Both the position numbers and the translations under genes were made by a program. Positions 32,393 to 41,652 of a stretch of 64,000 bases of DNA are shown here, one piece after another. How positions within the stretch are numbered: position 1 is the first letter of the stretch; every line of letters starts with the position of its first letter. The notes beneath the pieces were generated by a model. That model saw nothing but the letters and a program-made list of their open reading frames with translations. It was not told where the DNA came from and did not search any database. Source of the stretch: Pyxidicoccus xibeiensis (lineage in GTDB: Bacteria > Myxococcota > Myxococcia > Myxococcales > Myxococcaceae); NCBI RefSeq assembly GCF_024198175.1, contig NZ_JAJVKV010000001.1:1364001-1428000 (forward strand), given 5' to 3'.

Positions 32393-35272
32393 GTGACGTG
32401 TCCCGACAAGCCCACGCTGCTCGCGTTTCAAAGAGGAACGCTGCTTCCGGATGAAGCAGCGCGCGTCCGGCTGCACCTGGAGACCTGTGGCGCCTGCCGG
32501 CGCTTCGATGCTCCCACGGTGGAACTCGCCCCGCGAGCACCGGGCCCAGCAGTGGGCGCAGGGAGTGGCGCCGATGCGCAGCAGGCCACGAGCACGCTGG
32601 ACCTCGCTGGCTCGCCGGGGGCCGCCAGCGCTCCGAGCCCGAAGCAGCTCGGACGCTACCTGCTGCTGGCGCGGCTCGGGGCCGGCGGCATGGGCGAGGT
32701 GTTCAAGGCGTATGACCCCGAGCTCGACCGCCGCGTCGCCGTGAAGCTGCTGCGCCCCGAGCTGCTCGCGGGGCCCGGCGCCGACGAGAACCGCGCCCGC
32801 ATGCTTCGCGAAGCCCAGGCGCTGGCGCGGCTCGCGGACTCGCGCGTCGTCACCGTGCACGACGCGGGGGCGCATGGCGACCAGGTCTTCCTCGCCATGG
32901 AGTACGTCGAAGGACAGACGCTGCGCGAGTGGCTGGAGGCAGGGCCGCAGCCCTGGCGGCAGGTGCTGGAGCGCTTCCTCGAAGCGGGCTGGGGGCTGGC
33001 CGCCGCGCATGCGGCCGGACTCGTCCACCGGGACTTCAAGCCGCAGAACGTCCTGGTGGCTCGCGACGGGCGCGTGAAGGTGGCGGACTTCGGGCTCGCG
33101 CGTGGCGCCGATGACGCCACCGCCGCCGCTCCCACGGAGGGCCTCGCACCCCTCTCGGTGGTGACCCATGCGGGCATCGTCCTCGGCACTCCGGCGTACA
33201 TGGCTCCGGAGCAGCGCGCGGGCCGCACCGTGGACGCGCGCGCCGACCAGTACGCCTTCAGTGTCGCGCTCTACGAAGCCCTCTACGGGCGCCATCCCCT
33301 CCACGGTGTGCCTCCGGGCGGCGCTCCACTCCCGCCTCCGTCCAGGCCCGGCGTTCCTCGCGGGCTTGCTCCCGTGCTCCTGCGCGGCATGGCCTCGCTG
33401 CCCGAGGCCCGCTTCCCCTCGATGGCGGCGCTGCTCGGGGCGCTCGCCCGTGAGGCCTCGGCGCCCCAGCGTCGGCGGCGCGCACTGCTGGCCGGAGCGC
33501 TCACGGTGGCCACCGCGACGGGGCTCTTCCTGTGGCGGGCGGAGGCTCCCGTGCCCTGCCAGGGCGCTGAAGCGCAGTGGGCCGCGTCCTGGAGCGCGGT
33601 GCGCGCGGAGGCTGTCGGCAAGGCGCTGCGGAGCACCGGCGTTCCGTACGCGAACGACGCCGCCACCGAGGTGGCCCGCCGCGTGGAGGACTACGGGCGG
33701 CAGTGGGTGGCACAGCACACGGAGGCGTGCCAGGCCACCCGCCTTCGCGGCGAGCAGGGCGAGGAGATGCTGGACCTGCGCATGACCTGCCTCGCCCGGC
33801 GGCGGCGGGCCGTGGAGGCACTGGCGGGCGTGCTGCTGTCGGCGGACGCCCGGGTGACGCAGCACGCGGTGCAGGCCGTGGAGTCCCTGCCGGAGCTGGA
33901 GGACTGCGCCGACCTGGCCTCGCTGCGCGCGGCCCCGCGTCCTCCCTCGGACCCGGCCGTGCGCGCGCGGCTGGAGGCGGCGCGTGGCCTCGTCGACGAG
34001 GGACGCACGCTCCTGAATGCGGCGCGGCTGAAGGCGTCGACGGCGGCGCTGGAGAAGGCTCGTGGCGAGGCCCGGGCCCTGTCCGCGCTGGACGTGGAGG
34101 CCGAGGCCCTCCTCATCGAGGGACGGCTGCACTGGCGCGCGGGACGCTATGACCAGGCGGCGGAGCGGATGACGGAGGCGTCCCACGCCGCGAGCGCCGT
34201 CCGCGATGAGCCGCTGCTCGCTCGCGCGCTGATTGACCTGGCCCAGGTGGAGAGCGGCCTGCTGCGCCGCCATGAAGCCGCGGAGCTGCGGCTCCGTGAC
34301 GCGCGGGTGGTGCTGGAGCGGCTGCAGTGGCCCGAGCGCATCGAGGCCCGCTACTACTTCGTGGCGGGGATGAACGCGGAGGACCGCGAGCGGCACGCCG
34401 AGTCGCTGGAGGCGCTGGACCGCGCGCAGGCCCACTTCGAGCGCCTGCCGAGCAAGCTGCCCCTCATCCAGGTGCTGATGTTTCGCGCCAATCCGCTCAT
34501 CGGCCTCGGCCGGCTCGCGGAGGCCGAGCAGTCCGTGCTCCGCTCCCTGGCACTGCGCGAGGCGTCGCAAGGCTCCAAGCATCCGGAGCTCGGGCCCGGG
34601 TACGTCATCCTGGGAAACGTCCTCTCGTTCCAGGGACGGCTCGACGAGGCCGTGGAGGCGCAGCACAAGGCGCTCGCCCTCTTCGAGCCGGCCTACGGCA
34701 AGGAGAGCCTCCAGGTGGCGGCGGCGCTGCACAACCTGGGCGTGCTGGAATCGTGGCGGGGCAACCTCGACGCCGCGCTGGAGGCCGCGGAGCGCTCACG
34801 GATGCTCTTCGAGAAGAAGCTGGGCGCGGAGCATCCCGAGGCCGCCAAGGTCCAGCGCACCGTCGCGGACATCTGGCTGGCCCAGGGACGCGCTCGCGAG
34901 GCGCTGCCCGTGCTGGAGCTGGCGCTCGCACGGTTCGAGGCCAAGGAGGGACGCGAGAGCGAGACGCTCACCCACTTCCTCACCAGCCTCGGCGAGGCCC
35001 GCCTGGCGCTGGGACAGCCCCAGCGCGCCGTGGAGTCGCTGGAGCGCGCGCTCACGCTGACGTCGGCTCGCAGCCGGCCCGAGGACGTGGCGCGGACGCG
35101 CTTCGCGCTGGGACGCGCGCTGTGGCACTCGGGGAAGGAGCGGGCACGGGCCCGCGAGCTGGTCGCGTCCGCGCGCGCGGTCTTCGAGACGAAGGGGCCC
35201 GCGAACACCCGCTCGCTGGAAGAGGTGCGGGACTGGCTGGCCACCCATGCCGCCGAGGCGCGCCGGCCCTGA
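32393..35272 (+). CDS. Ser/Thr protein kinase with anti-sigma-type zinc finger and TPR domain
   Basis: 959 residues from a GTG start. Residues 1-40 form a zf-HC2-like finger (H28, C32, C35). The kinase domain (~88-355) has the Gly loop RLGAGGMGEVFKAYD, K118, HRDFKPQNV with D214, DFG D232 and GTPAYMAPEQ, so it should be active. A single membrane helix at ~363-381 separates it from a ~570-residue region rich in tetratricopeptide repeats, predicted on the other side of the membrane. The next gene is an FHA-containing sigma-54 activator, a likely phospho-target. Confidence 0.85.
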   Translation: MTCPDKPTLLAFQRGTLLPDEAARVRLHLETCGACRRFDAPTVELAPRAPGPAVGAGSGADAQQATSTLDLAGSPGAASAPSPKQLGRYLLLARLGAGGMGEVFKAYDPELDRRVAVKLLRPELLAGPGADENRARMLREAQALARLADSRVVTVHDAGAHGDQVFLAMEYVEGQTLREWLEAGPQPWRQVLERFLEAGWGLAAAHAAGLVHRDFKPQNVLVARDGRVKVADFGLARGADDATAAAPTEGLAPLSVVTHAGIVLGTPAYMAPEQRAGRTVDARADQYAFSVALYEALYGRHPLHGVPPGGAPLPPPSRPGVPRGLAPVLLRGMASLPEARFPSMAALLGALAREASAPQRRRRALLAGALTVATATGLFLWRAEAPVPCQGAEAQWAASWSAVRAEAVGKALRSTGVPYANDAATEVARRVEDYGRQWVAQHTEACQATRLRGEQGEEMLDLRMTCLARRRRAVEALAGVLLSADARVTQHAVQAVESLPELEDCADLASLRAAPRPPSDPAVRARLEAARGLVDEGRTLLNAARLKASTAALEKARGEARALSALDVEAEALLIEGRLHWRAGRYDQAAERMTEASHAASAVRDEPLLARALIDLAQVESGLLRRHEAAELRLRDARVVLERLQWPERIEARYYFVAGMNAEDRERHAESLEALDRAQAHFERLPSKLPLIQVLMFRANPLIGLGRLAEAEQSVLRSLALREASQGSKHPELGPGYVILGNVLSFQGRLDEAVEAQHKALALFEPAYGKESLQVAAALHNLGVLESWRGNLDAALEAAERSRMLFEKKLGAEHPEAAKVQRTVADIWLAQGRAREALPVLELALARFEAKEGRESETLTHFLTSLGEARLALGQPQRAVESLERALTLTSARSRPEDVARTRFALGRALWHSGKERARARELVASARAVFETKGPANTRSLEEVRDWLATHAAEARRP

Positions 35273-35332
35273 AGGGCTCCACCGGCCAGCGCCATGCGCC
35301 GGGGCGGGCCGGTCTGCTACAACGGTGAGCCA

Positions 35333-37069
35333 GTGAGCTCGGACCTGGACACGATTCCCCTCGCACCCGAGGGCGGCGAGCAGGGCGCACGCAAGGGACC
35401 GGTCCGGCTGCTCGTCTTCAGCCCGACGCTGGCCCTCACGTTTCCCCTTCCCGAGTCGGGGAGCGTCGTCATCGGTCGCGGCGCCGAGGCGGACGTGCGC
35501 ATCGACTCGGCCGCGCTCTCCCGCAGGCACGCGGAGCTGACGCTCGGTCCACGCCCCACCGTGAAGGACCTCGGCAGCTCCAACGGCACGCGCGTCGGCG
35601 GACGCCGGCTGGAGCCTGAGGAAGTCTGTGAGCTCACGCCCGGCAGCGCGCTGGAGCTCGGCGACCTGACGCTGCTCCTCCAGCACGCGCCCGCCGTGGC
35701 CGCGACCTCCGCCTCGCGGCCTCGCTCCGTGTGGAGCCATGCGGCGCTGGAGGCCCGGCTGGAAGAGGCCTGCCTGCGCGCGGAGGCCGGCGGCTCCGCC
35801 TTCCGCCTCGTGCGCATTCGCGGCCTCCACGCGGCGCACGCCGCCCAGGTCTGCGAAGCAGTCGCCACCGCCCTGGACCCGCTGGATGTCCTGGCCGGGT
35901 ACGCCCCCCAGGAGTGGCATGCCCTCGTCTGGGAGGAGCAGCCCGGGCGCGGAGACGAGGTGGAGGCCGACATCGCCGACGAGCTGAACCGGCGCGGGCT
36001 GTCCTTCGCCCTGGGCCACGCGCGCTTCCCTCAAGAAGGCCGCACGCCCGAGGCACTGCTGGCTCGCGCGGGCGAGGGTGCGCGCGGGGAGACTCCGGAC
36101 GCCCGTGAGGGCGACATCGTCGTCGTCGACCCCGCGATGCAGCGCCTGCACTCGCTGGTGCGGCAGGTGGCCTCCAGCCCCTTCACCGTACTGCTGCTCG
36201 GCGAGACGGGCGTGGGCAAGGAGGTCTTCGCCGAGGCCGTGCACCGTCACTCGCCGAGGGCCCAGGGGCCCTTCGTGCGGCTCAACTGCGCTGCCTTCTC
36301 CGAGTCGCTGCTGGAGAGCGAGCTGTTCGGCCACGACAAGGGCGCCTTCACCGGCGCCGTGAAGGCCAAGCCCGGCCTGCTCGAAGCGGCCAACGGCGGC
36401 ACCCTCTTCCTGGACGAGGTCGCCGAGCTGCCCGCGGGCGTCCAGGCCAAGCTGCTGCGCGTGCTGGAGCAGCGCGAGGTGCTGCGCCTGGGCGAGCTGC
36501 GCCCCCGCCCGCTCGACGTGCGCTTCGTGGCCGCCACCCACAAGGACCTCGCGGCGGAGGTGGCGCGCGGCGCCTTCCGGCAGGACCTCTCCTTCCGGCT
36601 GGATGGCCTCAGCCTCACCATCCCCCCGCTGCGCGAGCGCCGCGCGGAGCTGGTCCACCTGGCGCACGCCTTCCTGCGGCTGGCCGCGCGCGCCATGGGC
36701 CGCACCACCGCGCCCACGCTGTCACCGGAAGCGCGCGAGGCGCTGCTGCGCTACGCCTGGCCCGGCAACCTGCGCGAGCTGCGCAACGTCATGGAGCGCG
36801 CCGTGGTGCTCGGTGCCGTGGACGTGGTGCGGCCCGAGCACCTGCCGCTGGAGAAGCTCCTCGCGCCCCGGCTGCCGCCCACCGCCGCGCCCCCACCCGC
36901 CACCGACGCGAGCAGCGGGCAGCGGCAGCGAATCGCCGACGCCCTGGAGCGCCACGGCGGCAACCAGACGGAGGCCGCGCGGGAGCTGGGGGTGTCGCGC
37001 AAGACGCTCGGCGTCTGGATGGACGCACATGGCATCCCCCGGCCGCGGCGCGGCGCCCCTCCGCGCTGA
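35333..37069 (+). CDS. Sigma-54-dependent enhancer-binding protein with FHA domain
   Basis: 578 residues from the GTG at 35333 (ATG 35294 is an alternative). An N-terminal FHA domain has [17 protein letters not shown] and [10 protein letters not shown] and should bind phosphothreonine. A middle segment of ~150 residues follows. The AAA+ domain has Walker A GETGVGKE (~290), the sigma-54 contact loop GAFTGA (~336), Walker B LFLDE and RPLDVRF. A Fis-type HTH ([19 protein letters not shown]) ends the protein. FHA activators in Myxococcus typically receive their signal from Ser/Thr kinases; the kinase encoded just upstream is the obvious candidate. No target promoter was identified. Confidence 0.85.
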   Translation: MSSDLDTIPLAPEGGEQGARKGPVRLLVFSPTLALTFPLPESGSVVIGRGAEADVRIDSAALSRRHAELTLGPRPTVKDLGSSNGTRVGGRRLEPEEVCELTPGSALELGDLTLLLQHAPAVAATSASRPRSVWSHAALEARLEEACLRAEAGGSAFRLVRIRGLHAAHAAQVCEAVATALDPLDVLAGYAPQEWHALVWEEQPGRGDEVEADIADELNRRGLSFALGHARFPQEGRTPEALLARAGEGARGETPDAREGDIVVVDPAMQRLHSLVRQVASSPFTVLLLGETGVGKEVFAEAVHRHSPRAQGPFVRLNCAAFSESLLESELFGHDKGAFTGAVKAKPGLLEAANGGTLFLDEVAELPAGVQAKLLRVLEQREVLRLGELRPRPLDVRFVAATHKDLAAEVARGAFRQDLSFRLDGLSLTIPPLRERRAELVHLAHAFLRLAARAMGRTTAPTLSPEAREALLRYAWPGNLRELRNVMERAVVLGAVDVVRPEHLPLEKLLAPRLPPTAAPPPATDASSGQRQRIADALERHGGNQTEAARELGVSRKTLGVWMDAHGIPRPRRGAPPR

Positions 37070-37240
37070 CGTGCCCGGCAGGGGGGCTCGACTTCCCTCG
37101 AAGGAACCCGGCAGACTTCCCTTCAAGGCACCTTCGCTTCGCGGCACTCGCGCAACCCATTGATGTGCCTGAGCCGCGGGGGCGGCACGGTCATTGAAAT
37201 GAAGCTCCTCCAACAACAACCGCAGCACCCGGAGGAGCCC

Positions 37241-37564
37241 ATGACGCCGATTGGTCCGAAGCCGTTCCGCCCCAGCCCCGCCATCCCTTCCAGCCCGCAC
37301 CGCCCGCAGCCGGGACCGGTGCAGCCTCCGCCGCGGCAGTCCCGGCCGGCCCTGGACTGCTTCGAGCCCGCCGCGCACACGGCGGTCACCGGGGGAAAGC
37401 CGCCGCTCGAGCCGCCGAAGCCGCCGCCGGAGCAGGGACGCGCCGCGGCCACCGACAAGGGCGTGAAGGGCCCCGTGCCGACGGCCCCATACGCCACCGA
37501 GACGCAGGGCAAGCCCGGCCGGCCCCCGGTGACGACGACGCCTCCGACGTCCGGCCGGCGCTGA
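37241..37564 (+). CDS. Small proline-rich hypothetical protein
   Basis: 107 residues from ATG 37241, which has GGAGGA at a 4-base spacing; upstream ATGs at 37160 and 37199 lack one. The product is almost entirely disordered: about a quarter proline, with Lys/Arg/Thr, one Cys and no hydrophobic core or signal peptide. Function unknown. It may be a real protein (good ribosome site, conserved codon bias), but a spurious call cannot be excluded. It lies between the sigma-54 activator and a secreted protein gene. Confidence 0.45.
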   Translation: MTPIGPKPFRPSPAIPSSPHRPQPGPVQPPPRQSRPALDCFEPAAHTAVTGGKPPLEPPKPPPEQGRAAATDKGVKGPVPTAPYATETQGKPGRPPVTTTPPTSGRR

Positions 37565-37617
37565 CACCTCATTCCTCCACGCCTCACCCTTCACCCTCAC
37601 CTGTCTCCCACGCCCAC

Positions 37618-38418
37618 ATGAAACCCACCGCCCACCACTGGATGCTGACCGCCCTCTTCGTCTCCTCATGGAGCCCCGCCGCGCTCGCGCAGGCGGCTTC
37701 CACCGGAGGCCCCACGCGCATGCAGGAGCTGGACGCCGCCATCGTCGAGCTCAAGGCGAGCCAGGCCGAGGCCCCGGCGAACATGAAGGACGGCGTCGCG
37801 CGGCAAGTCACCGCGCTGGAGAACTCGAAGAAGCTGCAGCAGATGGTCGACGACGCGAACGCGCAGACCAAGGCCCACCGGCCCGCGCTCACCGAGGAGC
37901 AGAAGTCCTTCTTCACGCCGGTGGCGCCCGAGAAGCTGCCGGTCTGGATTCCCGACACCCTCACGCGCGCCCAGGCCAAGGAGGACATGCTGAAGTGCCC
38001 GGCCGGCGCGAAGGTGTTCGCGGACGCGCACGCGCTGGACTGCCGAATCCCGGGCCCGAGAGGCTCCATTCCCATGCCCCACGGGCTGGCGCTCTGGTTC
38101 TACAAGTCCACCGGGAAGCTGAAGGGCCAGCGCTTCTACGAGAACGGGCTGTTGCGCTGGGCCATCGCGTACCACCACACCGGCGGGCGTGACACGGAGG
38201 GCCGGTACGACGACGCGAAGCCGAAGCAGCACCGCGAGCACGGCCTGCACACCGGCTACGCGCCCAACGGCACCGTCATCCGCCAGGCCGAGTACACCTC
38301 GGGTGTCCTCCAGGGCTGGAGCCGGGTGTGGGAGGACGACGGCTACCCCATGGGCGCCACGCGCTACGAGAAGGGAAAGAATGTGGAGCGCAGGGGCCAC
38401 GGCACCGGCAACCCCTGA
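37618..38418 (+). CDS. Secreted protein with MORN-like repeats
   Basis: 266 residues with an N-terminal signal peptide (cleaved near ALAQA). A helical segment (residues ~35-90) is followed by a part with MORN_2/YwqK-like repeats: ALWFYKSTGKLKGQRFYENGLLRWAIAYH, HTGYAPNGTVIRQAEYTSGVLQGW and GATRYEKGKN. Such repeats form extended beta-sheets found in surface or toxin-associated proteins, but no toxin partner is nearby. Probably periplasmic or extracellular. No clear ribosome site is visible before the ATG. Confidence 0.6.
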   Translation: MKPTAHHWMLTALFVSSWSPAALAQAASTGGPTRMQELDAAIVELKASQAEAPANMKDGVARQVTALENSKKLQQMVDDANAQTKAHRPALTEEQKSFFTPVAPEKLPVWIPDTLTRAQAKEDMLKCPAGAKVFADAHALDCRIPGPRGSIPMPHGLALWFYKSTGKLKGQRFYENGLLRWAIAYHHTGGRDTEGRYDDAKPKQHREHGLHTGYAPNGTVIRQAEYTSGVLQGWSRVWEDDGYPMGATRYEKGKNVERRGHGTGNP

Positions 38419-38482
38419 GCGGGCCCGCGGCCGGCGGAAAACTGGAGGTGTCGGTGGGTGGCGCTACAGTCCTGTACCACCC

Positions 38483-38998
38483 ATGCGACTCGACAAGCAT
38501 GCACTCCTGAACCAGCTGGCGGACCGCCTCCAGCAGAGCGACAGGCTGGCCCACCGGGCCGAGGCCGAGGCTCGCGAGGCGGCCCGCAGCCTGGCCACGG
38601 AGTCGGAGAAGAAGGAAGACGGCCGCGCCGCGCTGGAGTTCGGCAGCCTCGCCACCGGTCAGGCCGCTCGCGCGCGCCGCGTCCAGGAGGAGCTCCAGGC
38701 GCTGACGGCCTTCGGCCAGGGAGAGCTGCCGCGCTTCCCGCGTCAGGGGCCCGTGGCGCTGGGCGCCATCGTCGACATGAGCACCGAGGACGACGAGGGC
38801 TTCGCCGAGCGCACCTTCTTCGTGCTGCCGGCGGGCGCGGGCACCGAGCTGACGGGCCCCGGCGGCGACGGCTTCCTGTCCGTCATCACCCCCGCCTCGC
38901 CCGTGGGCCGAGCCCTCATGGGCCGCAGGGCCGGCGACGTGGTGGAGGTGACGCTGGCGGGTGAGGTGCGCGAATGGACGGTGCTCGAGGTGGCATGA
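38483..38998 (+). CDS. GreA/GreB-family protein
   Basis: 171 residues. An N-terminal ~90-residue helical region (RLDKHALLNQLADRLQQSD, REAARSLATESEKKEDGRA) would form the coiled coil. The C-terminal half (LGAIVDMSTEDDEG, FFVLPAGAG, VITPASPVGRALMGRRAGDVVEV) matches the FKBP-like GreA/GreB C-terminal domain. Gre factors insert into the RNA polymerase secondary channel and trigger transcript cleavage. It is an accessory paralog, as the N-terminus is atypical; it may modulate polymerase differently. Confidence 0.75.
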   Translation: MRLDKHALLNQLADRLQQSDRLAHRAEAEAREAARSLATESEKKEDGRAALEFGSLATGQAARARRVQEELQALTAFGQGELPRFPRQGPVALGAIVDMSTEDDEGFAERTFFVLPAGAGTELTGPGGDGFLSVITPASPVGRALMGRRAGDVVEVTLAGEVREWTVLEVA

Positions 38999-39098
38999 CG
39001 CGAGGTGTCCCTCGCCATGCTCATGGGATGTCCTGCCCCGGACGTAAGCCCGGGGGGCAGTAGAACCCGTGGGCACCCTCGCGCGTGAATCCGGGAAG

Positions 39099-41648
39099 AT
39101 GTCTTCGCTACCTTCCCTGAAAACCGAGACACCCGCCCCGCCGATGCCACTGACGTGGCCCGCGGCCTTCGTGGGCCTGATGTTCGGGGTGATGCTGTCG
39201 TATGTGCCGTACGAGTTCCGGATGGCCGCGTTCCGGCCCCTGTACCCGTATGTGCGCACGCTGGGCCTCGTGTACCTGGCGGGCAGCATCCTCCTCATCG
39301 CCGCGCTGCTGTACCCGCGCGCGCCGCGCTGGCTGGACTGGACGGGCCGCGCGACGCTCGTCGCCGCCATGGCGCTGTACTGGTGGGTGCTGAATGTCCT
39401 GCCCGGCAGCGTCACCGGCATCGTCCTCTACCCGCTGCTCTTCGGCGGCCTGGTCGTGGAGGCGTGGCCCGCCATGCGCCAGCGCCCCGTGCTGCGCGCC
39501 TTCGCGGCCCTCGTCGGCGCGTCGTTCGGCGTGGCCCTGCTCGCGGCGCCGGAGCGCTTCCTGTTCTCCGTGTACGCGCACCTGCGGCCGCTGCGTCCGC
39601 TGGTGGGCGCGCTCTTCACCCTGGCCGGCGTGGGGCTGCTGCTGCCCTCGGGACGGCTGCACCCGCGGCTGCCGCATGTCCTCATGGGCGTGCTGGCGGT
39701 GCCCTTCGCCCTGCTGGCGTACGCGCTGGGCCTCAACTCGGCGTGGCTGGGCGCCAGCGTGTACGCGGTGCTCACCCTGGCGTGCGTGGCGCAGGCGCTG
39801 GACTGGCGCCCGCGCGCCCCGCGCACCGTGGGGTGGAAGCTGTTGCGCGGGCTGGCCTTCGCCGGGCTGGTGCCGCTGCTGGCGCTGGGCGGGCTGGCGG
39901 CGTTCCTCGCGCAGCGGGCGATTGAGCAGCAGGTGCGCGACGACACGCAGCGCGCGGCGGCGGGCGAGGCGGACTTCCTGCGGCGCTACCTGAAGGACTC
40001 CCGCCAGTCGCTGGACCTGCTGCTGGAGTCCCCCGGCTTCCGCGCCGCCTTCGCCACCGGCGAGCGGGCCCGGCTGGAGCCATACCTGAGCAACCTGGCC
40101 GCCCAGGCGCGCGCCTTCGACGCCGCGCTCGCGGTGGATGCGACGGGCCGCGTGCTGGCCACCTCGCCGGGCGCGGAGGACTGGGAGCTGGCGGCGCATG
40201 AAGTCATCGCCGAGGCGCTCGCGCGCGGCGGCGCCGGGGTGTCCCCGCCCTTCCTCCGCCCGCCGGGCCGCCCCCTGGTGGCGATGACGCAGCCCTTCGA
40301 GCACGAGGGGGAGCTGCGCGGCATGCTGGTGGGCCTGCTGTCGCTGGAGCGGCTGAGCGGCGACACCACGCCCGCGTCGCTGCGCTTCCGCGTGCAGGTG
40401 CTGGACAGGCGCGGCCTCAAGGTGCTGCGCGACACGGCGCCCGGCGCCGTGCTGCTGGGCGAGGCGCACCTGCCGAAGGAGCTGGGCGCGGAGCTGGCCC
40501 GGCCCGGCAGCGGCATCATGGAGGCCTTCGACGCGGCCGACCGCCGCATCCTCGCCGCCGAGGCGCCCGTGGAGGACACCGCCTGGAGCGTCCTGGTGAC
40601 GCAGGAGCTGGGGGTGGCCTACGCCGCCATTACGCGCATGAGCGCCGCGGTGGTGGGCCTGGTGGTGCTGGGCGTGCTGCTGGCCCTGGTCCTGTCGCAG
40701 CTCGTCGCCCGCGACGTCATCCGCCGCCTGGATGCCCTGCGCGAGGCCACCTCCGCGCTGGCAGCGGGGGACCTGGAGCGGCGCGTGGAGGTGGAGGAGG
40801 ACGACGAGCTGGGCGAGCTGGCGCGCAGCTTCAACGAGATGGCGGCCCGCACCGGCGACGCGCAGGCGGAGCTCAAGGAGGCCGTGCGCACGCGCGAGGA
40901 GTTCCTCAGCGTGGCCAGCCACGAGCTGCGCACGCCGCTCACGCCCCTCAAGGGCTTCGCCGCCCTCACGCTGCAGCGGCTGGAGCAGAGCGTGGACTTC
41001 CCGGAGCGCGAGCGGATGCTCAAGGCGCTGCGCTCCATGGCCCGGCAGACGGAGCGGCTGGCGCGGCTGGTGGACGACCTGCTGGACACCGCGCGAATCC
41101 AGGGCGGCCGCTTCGATTTGGAGCGCGAGCGCGTGGACCTGGTGCCGCTGCTGGCCGAGGTGCTGGAGCGCTTCGAGCTGCGCGGCGAGACGGGCATCAC
41201 CTTCGAGCTGCGCGCCCCCGCCCACGCGGTGGAGGGCGACTGGGACGCGCCCCGGTTGGACCAGGTGCTCACCAACCTGGTGAGCAACGCCGTGCGCTAC
41301 TCGCCCCAGGGCGGCACCGTGCGCCTGTCGCTGGAGGAGGAGCCTGAGCACATCGTGGTGCACGTGAAGGACGAGGGCATCGGCATTCCGCCGGAGAGCC
41401 TGGGCAAGCTGTTCCGCCCCTTCGCCCGCGCGTCCAACGCCCAGGCGCGCCACTACGGCGGGCTGGGCCTGGGCCTCTTCATCTGCCGCGAAATCGTGGA
41501 GCGCCACGGCGGCACCATCTGGGCGGAGAGCCCGGGCCCCCAGCGCGGCAGCGCCTTCTACGTGCGGCTGCCCCGGCACGTGGCCCAGCCCGCGCCCTCG
41601 CCCGAGCCGGCACCGGCGTCAGACCCGTCTTCCGCGCACGCGGCGTGA
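39099..41648 (+). CDS. Membrane sensor histidine kinase
   Basis: 849 residues from the ATG at 39099 (GTG 39069 is possible). The N-terminal ~260 residues hold about eight membrane helices. A periplasmic-type sensor segment (~270-500) and another helix follow, then a HAMP linker (LRRLDALREATSALAAG-like, DELGELARSFNEMA), the HisKA H-box with H608 (SVASHELRTPLTPLKG) and an HATPase with NLVSNAVRYSP, DEGIGIP and GGLGLGLFICR. No receiver domain is present. The gene ends 4 bases from the stop of a convergent second kinase. No response regulator adjoins it. Confidence 0.85.
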   Translation: MSSLPSLKTETPAPPMPLTWPAAFVGLMFGVMLSYVPYEFRMAAFRPLYPYVRTLGLVYLAGSILLIAALLYPRAPRWLDWTGRATLVAAMALYWWVLNVLPGSVTGIVLYPLLFGGLVVEAWPAMRQRPVLRAFAALVGASFGVALLAAPERFLFSVYAHLRPLRPLVGALFTLAGVGLLLPSGRLHPRLPHVLMGVLAVPFALLAYALGLNSAWLGASVYAVLTLACVAQALDWRPRAPRTVGWKLLRGLAFAGLVPLLALGGLAAFLAQRAIEQQVRDDTQRAAAGEADFLRRYLKDSRQSLDLLLESPGFRAAFATGERARLEPYLSNLAAQARAFDAALAVDATGRVLATSPGAEDWELAAHEVIAEALARGGAGVSPPFLRPPGRPLVAMTQPFEHEGELRGMLVGLLSLERLSGDTTPASLRFRVQVLDRRGLKVLRDTAPGAVLLGEAHLPKELGAELARPGSGIMEAFDAADRRILAAEAPVEDTAWSVLVTQELGVAYAAITRMSAAVVGLVVLGVLLALVLSQLVARDVIRRLDALREATSALAAGDLERRVEVEEDDELGELARSFNEMAARTGDAQAELKEAVRTREEFLSVASHELRTPLTPLKGFAALTLQRLEQSVDFPERERMLKALRSMARQTERLARLVDDLLDTARIQGGRFDLERERVDLVPLLAEVLERFELRGETGITFELRAPAHAVEGDWDAPRLDQVLTNLVSNAVRYSPQGGTVRLSLEEEPEHIVVHVKDEGIGIPPESLGKLFRPFARASNAQARHYGGLGLGLFICREIVERHGGTIWAESPGPQRGSAFYVRLPRHVAQPAPSPEPAPASDPSSAHAA

Positions 41649-41652
41649 GGCG

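Noticed and set aside
31478-34732. 1084-codon minus-strand open frame opposite the Ser/Thr kinase
   Set aside because: No recognisable motif, and the plus strand carries all kinase signatures.
37100-37200. Sigma-54 type -24/-12 promoter near CGGCACTCGCGCAAC
   Set aside because: The GC at -12 is missing at the right spacing; not reported.
39108-41579. 823-codon minus-strand frame opposite the membrane kinase
   Set aside because: Shadow of the kinase gene; composition is dominated by His, Gln and Arg.
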